This document shows, piece after piece, positions 1 through 12,600 of a stretch of DNA of 64,000 bases. Under the pieces are notes generated by a model. The model did not search any database and was not told the DNA's origin. It saw nothing but the letters and a program-made list of their open reading frames with translations. This DNA is from Cucumis sativus (Eukaryota > Streptophyta > Magnoliopsida > Cucurbitales > Cucurbitaceae): positions 4,340,001 to 4,404,000 of the forward strand of contig NC_026660.2 in NCBI RefSeq assembly GCF_000004075.3, written 5' to 3'. A program made the translations under genes and the position numbers. The first letter of the stretch is position 1, and every line of letters begins with the position of its first letter.

Positions 1-233
1 TTTTCTGAATTATTTTAGGAACTAAATGAAGTATAAATCCTCTGTTTTCAGGATAGGTGAAATTTGGAGCATTCTCTCAAGCCAAGGAGAAAAACCTCAA
101 GTTTGTAAGTGATACTTTGTTTTAAAAATTTATAAAGCATGATTTTAAGTTGCACAAGCAATAACATGTGAGTGATTTGCATTTAAATGATTTACTTAAA
201 ATGATTTACTTAAATGCTTAAGATTTCTAAGTT

Positions 234-313
234 GAATTTCAAGTTTTACAATCAACTTGCATTTAAATGTTTTGAATTTCAAGTTTTATAACCAACTTGC
301 ATTTAAATGTTTT
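234..313. repeat. 40-bp tandem repeat, two copies
   Basis: Copy 1 is 234-273 and copy 2 is 274-313. Both begin gaatttcaagttttat/a and end cttgcatttaaatgtttt, with only a few differences between them. No coding content was seen. Confidence 0.85.
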
Positions 314-407
314 TCATTAAGCTATGTCTGCACTATACAAATTACCTTTGAAAGTGCACATATGATTTCCAACTACTGATGTGGAGGCTTTATAGAGGGG
401 CCTAGAA

Positions 408-479
408 CGATTATATGAGTGAAGTAACAGGTGCCTATGGGGGCGATTATATGAGTGAAGTAACAGGTACCTATGGGGA
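408..479. repeat. 36-bp tandem repeat, two copies
   Basis: Copy 1 is 408-443 and copy 2 is 444-479. The unit starts cgattatatgagtgaagtaa and ends cctatgggg; the copies differ at only one or two positions, so the duplication is recent. It lies in the repeat-rich left edge. Confidence 0.9.
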
Positions 480-1837
480 AGGTTAAGTTATACTGACCTA
501 TGTTAAATTATGAATGTATAGCTAGAATCTGGTATGTGCTAGCTTAATGTAGTTTTTATTGGTTAAGAAATTTATGAAATGTTTATGAAGCTTTACTATG
601 TTATGTTTACAATAATTTATGTGTTCAAGGTTGAGCATTAAGCATAACTATTTGGAAAACATATTTGGAAAGAGTGTTTTAGAAAGCATGACTCACTCGA
701 CATTTTTAGCTCATTTTTTCAAATGCTTTTTCAATTTTCAAATAAAGATTATGTTTTTTTGAGTTGAGCTTTTGTTGCTATGTTGACCAATCTAATAGGA
801 GAATTTGTAAAATTATCAAGTTGCGACGTGGATACTAAAAATTGATTTGTGTTAAGTGTATTCTAGTCCAGATCTTTGTAAATGTTTTCTAAAAATTGGT
901 AAATAAGATGGGTTGCACTTAAACTTTCTTTCTCTAACAGACGAGTTATATGCTTTCACTAAATTTTAAGTAAGGGTTTAAAGGTTATGGTCAACAAGTA
1001 TTATTGAGACAAATGAGGTATCAGTTGACTCCACGTCGTCTCTCGAGTCTAGAGTAGATGGTTTGGGAGGGAGTGTGACAAATGTAGGTGCACATATATT
1101 AAATCATGCTTAGAATGAGTATCATATAACAAAGGTCCCCTAACAAACAGAAAAAAATTACCGTAAGTTTAATCACAAGTTTAGGTTTTCAAACTTAAGT
1201 TTGCATCTGTTTGGTCTATGAACTTTCAAAAGCATCCCATAGATAAAAAAATTTCATATTTTCCATATAAAAGTTTATCAACATTTTAAAATGTCTAATA
1301 AGTAAAAAAAAAACTTTTAATTTTGTACCTAATAGAACTCTTACCTATTCAAAATTTTTAAAAAATATTTGAAGTCTATAACATATGAATTTGAATTTTA
1401 TTTTTAGTTTAATTTTTAACATATATGAATTCAAATTATGTGTAAAATGTAACACTAAACTTTCAAATGTGTCACATAGCTATTAGATCTAAAACTAAAA
1501 GTTAAGAAATTAATGAAAGAAATTTTGAAATTTAGAGATCTACTCAACACTTTTTTAAACTTTTTGAATCTATTGTACGCAATTAAAAGTTCAAGAACCT
1601 ATTAGACATTTTCTAAAGTTCATGGATCAAATAGAGTATAACTTCAAACATCGAACTTGCAATTTGATCAGACTATCATCAGTAACTAGAGAAGAGATCA
1701 AGTGACATTAAAAAAACGCCAATTAAGCCTGCCAATGAGTGTTTGAATTCATAATCAACTTGAAACATAGTTTGACGACCGTTGGTAGATAATCTATAGA
1801 GAGCAAACAACCAAACTAGAAAAACAAGAGAACTGAC

Positions 1838-1928
1838 CAGTAAGTGTATGAAGCCTCACATCCTTCTTCGTGTAATCCAGATTAACCTTCATGCACTACG
1901 AATCCTTGTATACTTCCAGATCGCACAA
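1838..1928 (-). pseudogene. Decayed tandem copy of exon 2 of the COG0212 gene
   Basis: This 91-bp stretch aligns without gaps to exon 2 (5308-5398) of the 5-formyltetrahydrofolate cyclo-ligase-like gene upstream on the same strand, at roughly three quarters identity by eye. Similarity extends into both flanks, to about 1740 and 1963, so intron sequence was copied too. Codon 11 of the exon, a Gln codon in the intact copy, is a TAG stop here (1896-1898). Several conserved residues of the Pro-Asp-Ser-Pro segment are also changed. The splice-acceptor CAG and the donor GT are still present. No copies of exons 1 or 3-6 were seen nearby, so this is a single-exon relic rather than a whole duplicated gene. 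Confidence 0.8.
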
Positions 1929-2015
1929 CTGATGCAACTTCATTTCTTCAGGTATTTGCGGAACACTCTAATGATATATAATTAAAACCAAATATATTAG
2001 AACTAAATAACAGCA

Positions 2016-2032
2016 GCTGGAATAGCTCAGTT

Positions 2033-2065
<33 letters not shown>

Positions 2066-2089
2066 GAGGTTCAAGCCCTCCTTCTAGCG
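2016..2089 (+). tRNA. tRNA-Asn, anticodon GTT
   Basis: A 74-nt cloverleaf fits. The 7-bp acceptor stem is 2016-2022 with 2082-2088, including one G-T wobble, and the discriminator base is G2089. The D-arm carries the A box (tagctcagttgg, 2023-2034). The anticodon loop is ctGTTaa with GTT at 2050-2052. The T-arm carries the B box ggttcaagccc (about 2068-2078). There is no intron and no encoded CCA, as expected for a plant nuclear gene. It lies between the pseudo-exon and the 3' end of the convergent COG0212 gene. Confidence 0.96.
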
Positions 2090-2093
2090 TTTC

Positions 2094-2100
2094 TTTTTTT
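2094..2100 (+). terminator. RNA polymerase III terminator of tRNA-Asn
   Basis: A run of seven T residues begins five bases after the mature 3' end and is followed by a second T run (2102-2108). This is the standard Pol III stop signal. Confidence 0.85.
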
Positions 2101-2370
2101 ATTTTTTTCCTAATTTTCATGAAACATCTGACTACTGTAGAACTCTTCTTTTTTTTCTCATTCCTTCATTTTGCTAGACAATAGTTATGGTATTCGTGTT
2201 TACAAATAAAAGATCGAGGGAAGAAAACCACGCCCTCTATATATTTCCATTTCTATGTTACTTTCATATCTTCCTCGTATGTTGTAGGAGAGTGCTTATT
2301 CAACATTGAAACTTCATAATGAAGAGGAAAAAAGACATTAGGTTTCTTTCTTTCTCCACTTTCCCCTTGT

Positions 2371-5300
2371 TCACTTCTTAGACAATGCACGTTTTCCAGG
2401 TTTCGAGGTTCGTTGAGCTGTAGGTGGAAGTTTCTCCGACGGACCACATGGCAGCAGTTTTCCGGTCTCCCGCTCGATCCGACGTTTGAGCTCCCTGAGT
2501 ATTCGAATTTGGCTCAGCTTCTCAGGAGACAGCATTTCCCAGTAAATGCCTGCAATTCAAAATATTTGGGTTGTATATATGACTCTATCAGTTGATATTA
2601 CAAACTCAATCATAAGACTCAAATCTCAAGCAAATTGAAATCTGTTGCACTAATCTTTTGAGATATGCACTGAAAAGAAGAGGTAACTATACTGTGATAA
2701 ATTTTGCTTAAAAGTCTACAAATGTTGAATATAGATGCAGATACTTGAAGGATTGAACTTGTATTTCAAGAGGGGAGTTTGGCATTAGAAAAGCAAATAA
2801 GCGGCTAACCTTGGGGTTTAGGAATTTTCGTGTTGGTTAAAATGACCTGCGTCGGAGTGCATACAATGTCTACAGGCACATCGTGGATTAATAGCTTCTG
2901 AACTGGAATATCATCAACCAATTGGCAATCATGCACTGCCAGAGAATTGGAAGTTTGTATTACGACAGGACATTTGATGAAAATTCACAGCCAAAAGCAC
3001 CAAGATAATACGAACTTTGAAATGTATGAAGCAAAGGGAACTCAGTAAAATGTAAGCTATCCATTTGAATCTAAAACATCTCAACGTCATATCTATCACC
3101 ATCGTTCTAAACCAACAGCCCTTTGGACACAAAATATCTTAACTGCTAAACAAAAGTTATCTTCAATCGATAGTTTAATGCAAGTAAATTTGGAAAAAGC
3201 TCTCTTTTTCTTGAGGATGAGAGAGGTTTGAAATTTATATATATATCGAAAAGTCAACTCCTGAACTATCTAAACACGGCTAAAGTTGCATGGTCTAAGT
3301 TGATAGTAAAGAATATTTAGATGTTAAGCACTGAAATTTATCTCCACCAGTTAAATTATGTAACAGAACATATTGTTGCTGAAAATAATGGAAAAAATAC
3401 GAGAAACTACAAAATAAGATTGAAGCAGAGTAGTTACGCAACCAGAAGTAACTATTAGAGTCGAATCATCAATGGCTCCCATATATCGCAACATTCCATA
3501 TTCTAATTCTGCAAATCCCTGCATTTTATAGCGTAGAGTAAATTTTAAGTTTGGTTTATAAACTTGTAGTTTTATATTCAATTTTATGTTTAGTATATCT
3601 GTGAATTATAAAAATATCAAATGCGTCAAAATCCTATTAGACACAAAATTGAAAGTCTAAAGGATCTATTAGATATTTTTCAACGTTAAGAACACTATTA
3701 GATGTATTACTTTTTTAAGTCAAAATAGTAACTTCAACGCCTAAGGCATAAAGAAGCATAAAGAAAATGAAGCATACTATTTCACTTGCATAATATTATG
3801 AGGTTGGGTTGACTTTCTAACTACTTAATAACATTTCATTTGCATATAGAAACAACTTTTTAAGAACTCAGAAAGTCAATCTAAAGAGTTCCTTAATAAA
3901 TACATTCCATTTCCAAAGTGGCAAAGAAGTCAAGAAATGAGCTACAGATGTAGGTTATGTGCAAACAAATAGATCATAGATGGCTGTACAGAAGATACGG
4001 GACATAATAAGAGAGAACTATAAAATCTCCCCAGCAAATATGTTTTATATACAGCCATTTCAATGTAAAAGTAAAGCCAACAGTAAAACTCTTACCTCTC
4101 CCTTGCCAAGCCGAGCACCCGTTTTGGGGTCAACAGCAACAGAACCAATAACGATCAGATCAACTTTAATCTTTTCATCCAGTCCAATTGGCTTTCCATA
4201 CTTTGCTACTCCAACAGAAGTACAAGCCTCCTTAATGGTAGCTGGAGTCAACATCCCAGATTCGACTATGGAGAAAAACCCTGTTCTCAACCGAGGCTGA
4301 GGTGTTAACAATTTTTTGCCACCTGATCATAATCAAAACGTCATTTGGTTTATGATTTAACATGAAGAAAGCTTTCTCGCTTATTCACAGTCAAAGACGA
4401 TATATACAACTCAGTCAAAGCTTACACAGTATTGTTCAACCACCAGAAATAACCAAGTCACAACGTCATTGTCTACACTTCCAACCACCAGATTTTCCAT
4501 GGAAATTCATAATTTCAGTAGATCTTGTATTTCCAAGTTTTAGTTATAAACTAAGCCATCACCAGTTGACATATCTTGAATTTTCCTTTTGCCGTACAGT
4601 TTTGCACATAGACTTTGTAAGGTTTAACATCCTTGGGTGAACTCTCTTCTTGATAAGTACTACTTGAACGTTTATTTACCAATCATTAATCATATTTTTG
4701 CAGATATAGGTACATAGATGTGGAATCATGTATAGACAAAATTCTCTTCAAGAAAAGAAAGAAAACATAAGTCTAAATTCCAAGTTTACTCCCTGAACTT
4801 TTAGGTTTGTGTGTATTTGGCCTTTAAACTTTGAAAAATGTTTAATAGGTTCTTAAATTTCCAATTTTATATATAACAAATCACTAAAATTTAAAATTGT
4901 TTAATAGGTCCAAAAAATTTTAATTTTTTGTCGAATAGGTCCGGGATAAATTCAAAAAAATAATGATCTATTAGATATGAATTTAAATTTAGTGTACCAT
5001 AGAATACTAAACTTTCAATTTTGTGTCCAGTAGACTCAAAGTATCCAGCAGTTCAATGATATATTAGATACAAAACTGAAATTGCAAAGATCTATTAAAC
5101 GGTTTTTAAAGTTCAATAACCTGTTGACACAGTTGAAAGTTCATTAACGGTTAGGCACAAGTTCAAAGACTGAACTTGCAATTTGACCTTAAAATCATTG
5201 AATGTTCACTAGCATTGAATATTCGAATTCATCAACTTGAAACATAGTCTCTTAATGATATAGTATATGACAGAAGATGCTAATCTAAAAGTATCAGCAG

Positions 5301-5980
5301 AACTGACCCGTAAGCGTAAGAAGCCTCACACCCTTTTGAGGAGAATCCGGATTAACCTTCACGCACTGTGAATTCCTAAATACTTCCAAATCGCACAACT
5401 GATACAACTCCATTTCATCAGGTATACGCAGAAGAAATCAAAATTTCCAATACTGAAAAGACGGACTAAAAATTTTTCTTTCCAAGAAAAACAAACCAGG
5501 ATACGGGTAGCTCACTCTATTAGCAGCTTCCATGGCACCGATGAAATTAGGGATACGATGGTGAACGGGACGAGGATTGGCGGCGACATTTTGCGACTCC
5601 ATGAAATCCCAAATGCGTTTTCGGATGACCCACTTCCAAGCTTTTGGGTCGTCGTCCGAAGCGCCTTCAGTGTCCCTTATTGAAGCTTCGGCCATAGATT
5701 TTCTAGCTTGGGCGTCGAGGCGAGACCTCTCGGCCTCGAATGCTGGTTCGTCGAAAGGGGGATCGCGTTGTGTATCAGTGCCTCCATTTTTAGTGCTGTC
5801 CAGCTTGAAGTGCCTCCTCTGGAAGTGAAGATTTCCTCCGAGGGAGATTGAAGAAATGGAAGGTGGTGTTCGAATTGCGTTGAGGAGTGTGGATCTGAGT
5901 GATAGAGGTTGGGATAATTGTATGAGAATTGAATCCATTAACGATAATTTCAGTAGACTGTTTACTCTTCGCGCCTCCAC
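2371..5980 (-). CDS. 5-FCLL: 5-formyltetrahydrofolate cyclo-ligase-like protein COG0212, plastid
   Basis: Six exons on the minus strand: 5516-5980, 5308-5398, 4096-4322, 3443-3518, 2810-2935 and 2371-2549 (stop TGA 2371-2373), 387 residues. All introns are GT-AG and all phases close. The first ~60 residues are Ser/Arg/Leu-rich and look like a plastid transit peptide; a second in-frame Met at residue 15 could also start it. The cyclo-ligase-like domain follows: [14 protein letters not shown] at about 115-128, [12 protein letters not shown] at about 135-146, VNPDSPQK in exon 2, [12 protein letters not shown] in exon 3, [13 protein letters not shown] across the exon 3/4 join and [10 protein letters not shown] in exon 5. 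The C-terminal tail is basic and Pro-rich. This matches the Arabidopsis COG0212 paralogue of 5-FCL. From the literature, that paralogue has been tied to thiamin metabolism rather than to 5-formyl-THF recycling. A decayed copy of exon 2 lies downstream. Confidence 0.93.
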
Positions 5981-6733
5981 GCCACCGATGAAGAAGATAA
6001 TAATTTTATTTTATTTTGTTTATTATTGCTATTATTATTATTGATATATCTAAAATAAAATTTTGTTATATATTTTATAATTATTTTTTTTTATCAATTT
6101 TATCGTTTTTCTTATTGTTATTATTATTTAGGACGTGTAATTAGCCCCTAAACTTAAAAGGAACTTAAACAAAACGAGCTTACAAATGATAAAAATTAAA
6201 TCCACAAATTTACATAATTGAAAGTTCATCTTTAAAACTTGTATAAGTTTGATGGCCTAATTTTTTGTTTTGAAAGTTTAATGTTATATTTGTAACTATT
6301 ACCGTACTTTATGGGTGATTTTTGCATTTTATCCCGTTATTTTTATTCTTACAAAATTTAAAAAATATTCAAAGGTATTGATTGAAACTCTAAAATTAAT
6401 AAAAACAAAGTTATAATATCATTTTGGTCTCTATATTTTTTAAGTTTTAAGTCTCTTCAATTTTAGTCCATAAATTTTTAGTTGTCCAATTTTATTCTTT
6501 ACTCTTTATAATTTCAATAAATCTTAAATTTAGTGTGAATGTTATTTCGTTTTCACTTTTTTAATAAATATTTTAATTTTCACTCCAAATTATGAAAATA
6601 TATTCACATATTGTATTTTAGTAAAAGTTAACTTTGATGAATTAAATTTAAGATTTTATTAAAAATGGAAAAAATTGTAAAACTTACTCGTACATACAAG
6701 AGTAGTTGCATTTATGTAATTTGCTCTTAAGAG

Positions 6734-7123
6734 TAGATGTGTAAACGGGTTAGATCCAATCCATAAGATATGAGTTTGGTTGGGCTTGACTGTTATTGTT
6801 TTTCTTCGTTTCTAAATTTTAATGTTTGTAAGCGAAAATCATAAAAAATAAATCAAATATGTTTTTGCATCAAGTTAATAAAAAATAAAAACTCCTTAAA
6901 CTCATAAGGTTGTTTAATTTTATTAAATAAATGAATAATCTATAATTAATTCGGGTTGGGTTGGGTTGACTCAAAATTTTCAACCTGATACCTAATCCAA
7001 CTCGAAAAAAATCCAAATTTTAATTTAACCCAAACCACATTTTAAACTAATCCAACTCAAACCAAATAATATAGGTTGTGTAATTCAGATTGTCATGTTG
7101 CTCGGGTAATTTTTACACCTCTA
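6734..7123. mobile_element. hAT-type MITE with 8-bp target duplication
   Basis: The ends are imperfect inverted repeats: TAGATGTGTAAAC on the left, and TAGAGGTGTAAAA reading inwards from the right. Flanking 8-mers CTTAAGAG (6726-6733) and CTTAAAAG (7124-7131) differ by one base, which is the target-site length of hAT elements. The 390-bp interior has gggttgggttggg and matching ccaactc-type segments but no coding capacity, so it is non-autonomous. Confidence 0.7.
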
Positions 7124-9004
7124 CTTAAAAGAATGAGAATTAAATTTTGAAAATTCAAATTATAAAATCTAAAATTGACAAATTTAAATTATGACAATCA
7201 AAATAGTATTTTTGACCTAAAAATAACTAATTTTTTAAAAAAGAATTAGTTAGAAATAGGTGAATTTAGTTGATCAGTTTTTTAAAAAAATGTCAAAGAC
7301 AGACGTATGAATTTGAAAATTTTGGATTTTATTTGTGCAAAATTGAAATTTGAAAGCTACGATCGAGAAACTATCACGTTTTCTAAAAATTGAAAAAGTT
7401 GCTATATATAAAATTGAAAGTATGGTTCAAATAAACATGTTAGTATAAAGGAAAATTACATCGAATGACAAAAACATTTAGAAAAAGTAATATTGCGAAT
7501 TGCAAATATAACAAATATGACAAGTAATTAGTGATATGAGACGACTATCAAATACGACAAGTAAACCTACAAGTAGAACGGTATTTTGACCCAACTGGTG
7601 TTACGAACACTCGTGAATGACTAACTTACTGTTATTTGTCTATATCTATGGACACAATAATATATATATGATGAGAAAAGTTCAATTGTGAGTCTTTAGT
7701 GGATTGTATAAAAGTTAACAAATATTGATTAATGAGATTAACGAGTGTAGTCAATAAATCTTATATCATTGTAGTTTCTGATTTATAGGTCAATTAGATC
7801 TCATTTCTAACTTGTAAAGGATAACGAGATTTATTTATATTGATTGTAATTTAAAATGTTTAAATTTACTTTGGAAATTAGTATAACGTATGATGATACA
7901 TTATAATATAAAGTTTATATTTTAATCAAACTTTATTATATTAATTTAATTTTCAAATATGATTCAAAAATAATTTATGAAATATAAAATATTTGAATGA
8001 GTTCAAATGTTAATTCAACCTGAATTGAATATTTTGGTTAAGAAAGAATTATTTGAACATGATTCAAATTAATTTTGAGTTAAATATAAGATATTAATTA
8101 GTTTGTTTGAAATTTTTACTAATTTAATATTTTTTAAATTAATAGAATTTTCTGATTTTCTCCTACTTCTCGTAAAAGGGAGTTATTAATATGCATAAGA
8201 AAAACAGTTTTTCTTAATTAAACATGTGTTTTTGCTCTCTGCGAAATAGTTTTTACCCATTCCCATTGGTTTCCATAGACCAATTTCATTATAGAGGATA
8301 AGAAGGTACTCGAGTTTTCCATTATCTATACCTTTTAATTTAAAAGTATGCTTACCCTTTTAGAATTTAATTTCTAAATATTAACAATGTATTAGTATTA
8401 TGGGATCCCCAAATTAAATTGAAAAATGGTTATGTAAAATTTTTCGCTGCTTAGGGAACTTATCCTTTCAAAAAGAAGTTAGAAGCTAAGATTGATAAAA
8501 AGTTCTATTTTATGCAAAATAAAAACATAATACTCAATGTTTGATATGCTCGTGGTAAGTTACAGTTTGCAAATCAAGGTGACTACATGTTCATGGTATG
8601 ACAGATTTAAAGAGGGACACTATAGATTATAACAAGGATATTACTCTTCTATTTCCAAGATAAAAAATCCACGTGCATATTCAAGTCTCAATATGGACAA
8701 TCAATATCAAAAGCGCACAACAAGGAACTTTCATAGACTTTTCAAGGCTCAGATTGAAAATGTTCAAATAACATGTGCATGTTAACAATTATACCAAATA
8801 AATCACACACACAATATAGAAAAACAAACAAAAAGGTTCGATGACGCTCTACCTCAAACTTAAAGTTTTGCATTTTTCTCAATGCAATATAGGAATTAAT
8901 AGATCAAAGAGAAACAATTATAAAATTATGTAGAATTGATCAATTTAGTGGAAAGATTGTTTTTATAGTTATCAAGAATGTGAAAAGAATAAAGTAGATA
9001 AGTA

Positions 9005-9355
9005 ACTCTGGTAGGTTATGGATTACGTACTTATACTTAAGCATTCTTAAGTCGTTTTGAAAGTTTAAGTGATATTTAGATATGTTTTCAATACTTTTTG
9101 GTTGGATTCAAAATAAGTTTGTTGCACTCACAAACTTTGTTTTCATTTTGCATCTTGAAGTGCTTTTTTTTAAACTCTTTTTGAAATTTTTGGTAAATTA
9201 TAAGTTACGAACCAACACTTAAGCATTGTTAGGTCGGTTTGAAAGCATTGTTAGGTCGGTTTGAAAATTCAAGTGATGCATCCTTACAGGTTGGTTGGAA
9301 ACTAGGTTTATTGCACTTACCCACTTGGTTGCCATTTTTGGTCTAGTGTGTTTGC
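9005..9355. repeat. Diverged ~170-bp tandem duplication with a nested 22-bp repeat
   Basis: About 9005-9170 and 9190-9355 share the order of phrases: tggt-a--ttat, aagcattnttaagtcg/aggtcg, gtttgaaag, aagtgat, ggttgga, tgcactcac/ttac. Inside the second copy a 22-bp unit, gcattgttaggtcggtttga plus aa, is repeated exactly (9223-9244 and 9245-9266). Confidence 0.65.
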
Positions 9356-9612
9356 TATTTCTTTCTTACACTAAAACAATTACATCACAAATGAATACCA
9401 TTATAATCTAAACTAATATAAGTAGCCAAAACTATTACGACTGAACAAGTATAACTTGGAGTCTGGTGTTTGGTACCAACGTAAATTTGATTCCCCAACT
9501 ATCATTGGCGCTGCTAAGCACACATCCGTCACCTTGGCGGCCATTGCACCACATCTTCCAGTCAACCGGCGTAGTTTTCCCCCGTCCGCCATAGCTTCAG
9601 GAAAGCAAAGCA

Positions 9613-12600
9613 ATGTTGAAGGCAAAGGGTCTGAGGAAGGCGGTTGTGCCGTCCATTCTCATCGATAATCCTTCTCCTGGGAATATCCAGCCCACTCGTC
9701 TCGCCCTCCATGTATGTATCATTACTTCTTCCACCTCTTTCATCAACCCTAACCCCTTTATTCCATTTCTTTCAATCTATCTCAACCCTTCTTCTCCTCT
9801 CTAGGTTAGTCCGGACGGTTCTTCCTGCTGGGTCTTCATTGCTTCCGGTTCTCGCGTGTTTAAACTCCAGGTATGCTGCTGTTGCCTGAGCTGCTTTTCA
9901 GAGACTTGGTCTTGCGAAAGTTGAACTAGTATGCTGTGTGTTGCTCTGATTTATAGTTTTATGTGTTTTGAAGTTTTGTTGTTTCGGAATTCAGTTAGAA
10001 AGCAGGGCCGTTCTGTTGTTGTTAGTGAGAATGGTGTCGTGAATGCGGGCGGCTGTAAATATTTGGGACTGATTCTTTGGTGCTTTTAGATTTATGTGCT
10101 TCTTCTAGTTTTAAAAGGCTAAAATGAGGTCAATGTTAATTGACTCTCAACGAATATGTTCTTTATAGTGCTCATACTTGGTTTTTCTCTTGTGTTGGAT
10201 ATCAATCAAGATTGCCAAATTCATTGAGGAAAACTTCAGAAATATTTTGTGGCCTGTTATTAGGTGTCACGGTGGCAGTAGTTTTATTGGATGTCGAACT
10301 GAGGGCTTGGAGTTGGCAACTTAAGGATAAGGAGTGTTGCATTGATAGCAATGGTTGGTTCATTGCCATAACTGTGGGTACTGATTATACGAGTCTTTGA
10401 CATGTCATTTCCACTTGCAAGGCGATATGTAGTTTTCTGATGTGAAAGTTGGCAGTGGTACCGTGGTGCCGTGGTTGAGTTTCGTGCTTATTCTTGGGTT
10501 TCTGATCCCCTTTTAACAGGAAAAAACCTGAGATTTTTTATCCAGCAATTTCTAGAAGTTTTACTGCCAAACAATGTGGGAGCGAATGCATGGAATCCTC
10601 TCCTTTGAACGGCTCCTGATCATGGGGAAGTTTTAGAATGGGTAGAGATGTTACAGTTTTTTTCAAAGAAGTTTGGTCCTCATCCTTAAGTGGTTATTTA
10701 ATTTGGAGTTTGGTGTCTCTCATCTCTCTTTCTTCAACCCCAGGAGAGTGACCTACCTTATCTATGCAAAGCCATTTAAAAGTTAGTTTTGCTAAACCTT
10801 GGGGTTGGAGCGTCCTATAAATATGGGTGGTAGATGCTGTCACATTGGCTGTTGCCCTTTCTTTATGTGTTTAATGCTTGAAGCTAGGGATTAAGTCTAC
10901 ATAGTTAGGTTAGACCTAAATAAGGTGACTGTTTGAATGCAGTGGCACCAAACATTAATTGTTAATGTATTAAATCTATCTTCTTCTGTCTCTGTCTTTC
11001 ATTTCATGTTCAATATTGATTGCAATATATTCCATTTTATTTTCTATAGATTTCCATGGATGAATCATCAGTCCTCGAGGGAAAAGATAGCTTACTGATC
11101 CCCGTACAGACAAAGGTACAATATTTATATCATAGTTTTGGTCATGGTATTTTGCTACTTTCTTAAGGCCTATTTGATATTCATCAACGTATAGAGTAGG
11201 AGAATTTCTAATGCTGCCACAATCCGTCTGCCCATGCTCATTGAAGGTTCTAGACTCTTTATTACTCAATCGCTGTCCTCATCGCTCAGAAATACAGAGC
11301 TTGGTCCTGGCTGAAGTTGATAGTTAAGTCAGTTTTTTCTCTCACACATGTCTGTGCATCTATGGAATGCCATAGATGAAATATCTATTTCTATAACCAC
11401 GTAAAAAAAAATGATACATCATTTTCTATGAGTTGGACACACTACTCAAACTAGTCTCCAAGATTCATTATTACTATTATTGTTTTTTTTTAATAATTGA
11501 TATGGTGCATCAATTCAGGTTCCAGCGACCAATTACTAGGGACAGTAGATTCCTATGGTCACCTCATTGTTTCTAAACTAGATGCCACTGGCAAAGGTAC
11601 ATTTTCTTTACACTGTTGTACTGTCATGAATTTCAATACCAATGATTTATGTTCAAGTTCCATCACGAAATATTTGGATCGTTCTTTAATATTAGTTCAT
11701 AAAGCTGCATATTGTTTGTACATGATAGAAATATTGTTTGCGACAGATTCCAAAGAATACATGATAAAAATATGTATCCTTTCGGTTCTGTTGCAATTTG
11801 TTCAATAGGAAATGACGGAGGTTGCCTCTCCTCTTTCTTTGCTTGAGGGGTGCAGTTTTGGGGAGTGGAGAAGAGATGTTCATGTCTGGAGTTCTAACAT
11901 GAGTTAGGGTTTTACATGTAAATCTTTGTTCAGTTTACTCTTGGATCCCTCCCCTAGAATCTGTTTATGATGTGGTCTGGAGGATTAAGGTTCCTAAGAG
12001 AGGTTTTTTATTTGACAAGTCTTACTTGGTCGGGTTAACATTGTCGGTAGGCTTGTTAAGAGGAGGGCTTTTTTTGTTGGACCTTTTTGCTGTTTGCTTT
12101 GTCGGAAGGTGAAGGAAGACCTTGATCGTCTCTTTTGGGATTGTCAGTATGTGCGTGCTGTGTAGAGCTCTTTTTGTAGAAGTTTGGTTTTAACTTTGTT
12201 GGCCAAAGGAGTGTTTGTGCTACAATCGAGAAGTTCCTCCTCCATCCACCCTTCAGAGGAAAAAGGTGTTTTTATTGGTTGCTGGGGTGTGCGTTGTGAT
12301 TTGGGATGTTTGGGTGTTTCGTGATAGAGAGAGGGACCATAGTGAGGTTTGGGCTTTGATTAGATTTCATGTGCCCCTTTGAGCTTCAATTTCAAAGACC
12401 TTTTGTAACTCTTTCTTATGAAACATTTTAATTAGCTGGAACCCCTTTTAATAGATGGGATGCTTTGTTGGGCTGGGTTTTAAGGTATGCTATTTTATTC
12501 TTTCATTCTTTCTCAATGAAAGTTGTCGTTTCTATATAAAAAAAAAAAAACTTGACTTGGTGCTGCTAATGTCAACATTAGGAACTTAATTCAAGTTGAA

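Larger units (their letters stand above)
1..1837. other. Repeat-rich spacer, no gene seen
   Basis: No reading frame or spliced gene could be supported here. The stretch holds two short tandem duplications (234-313 and 408-479, listed separately). From about 1140 to 1690 there is a run of phrases like 'tattagacac', 'aactttcaaa' and 'gaacttgcaatttgat'. Related phrases recur at 3540-3710, 4780-5190 and 6140-6500, so this looks like a dispersed, AT-rich repeat. The part near 1050-1080 (gggagggagtgtgac) has a purine run, but no matching LTR pair was recognised. Confidence 0.5.
5981..9612. other. Spacer between two divergent genes
   Basis: This holds the divergent promoters of the COG0212 gene and the WD40 gene. 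It contains the hAT MITE (6734-7123), a tandem duplication at 9005-9355 and otherwise AT-rich sequence. From about 9450 to 9612 the base composition becomes GC-richer, which fits the 5' untranslated region of the WD40 gene. No core-promoter element could be placed with confidence. Confidence 0.5.

Noticed and set aside
234-479. Short direct repeats considered as a CRISPR-like array
   Set aside because: They are contiguous tandem duplications without spacers, in plant nuclear DNA.
1838-1928. Pseudo-exon considered as a second functional exon 2 or a mutually exclusive exon
   Set aside because: It lies beyond the terminal exon and contains an in-frame stop, so it cannot serve as an alternative internal exon.
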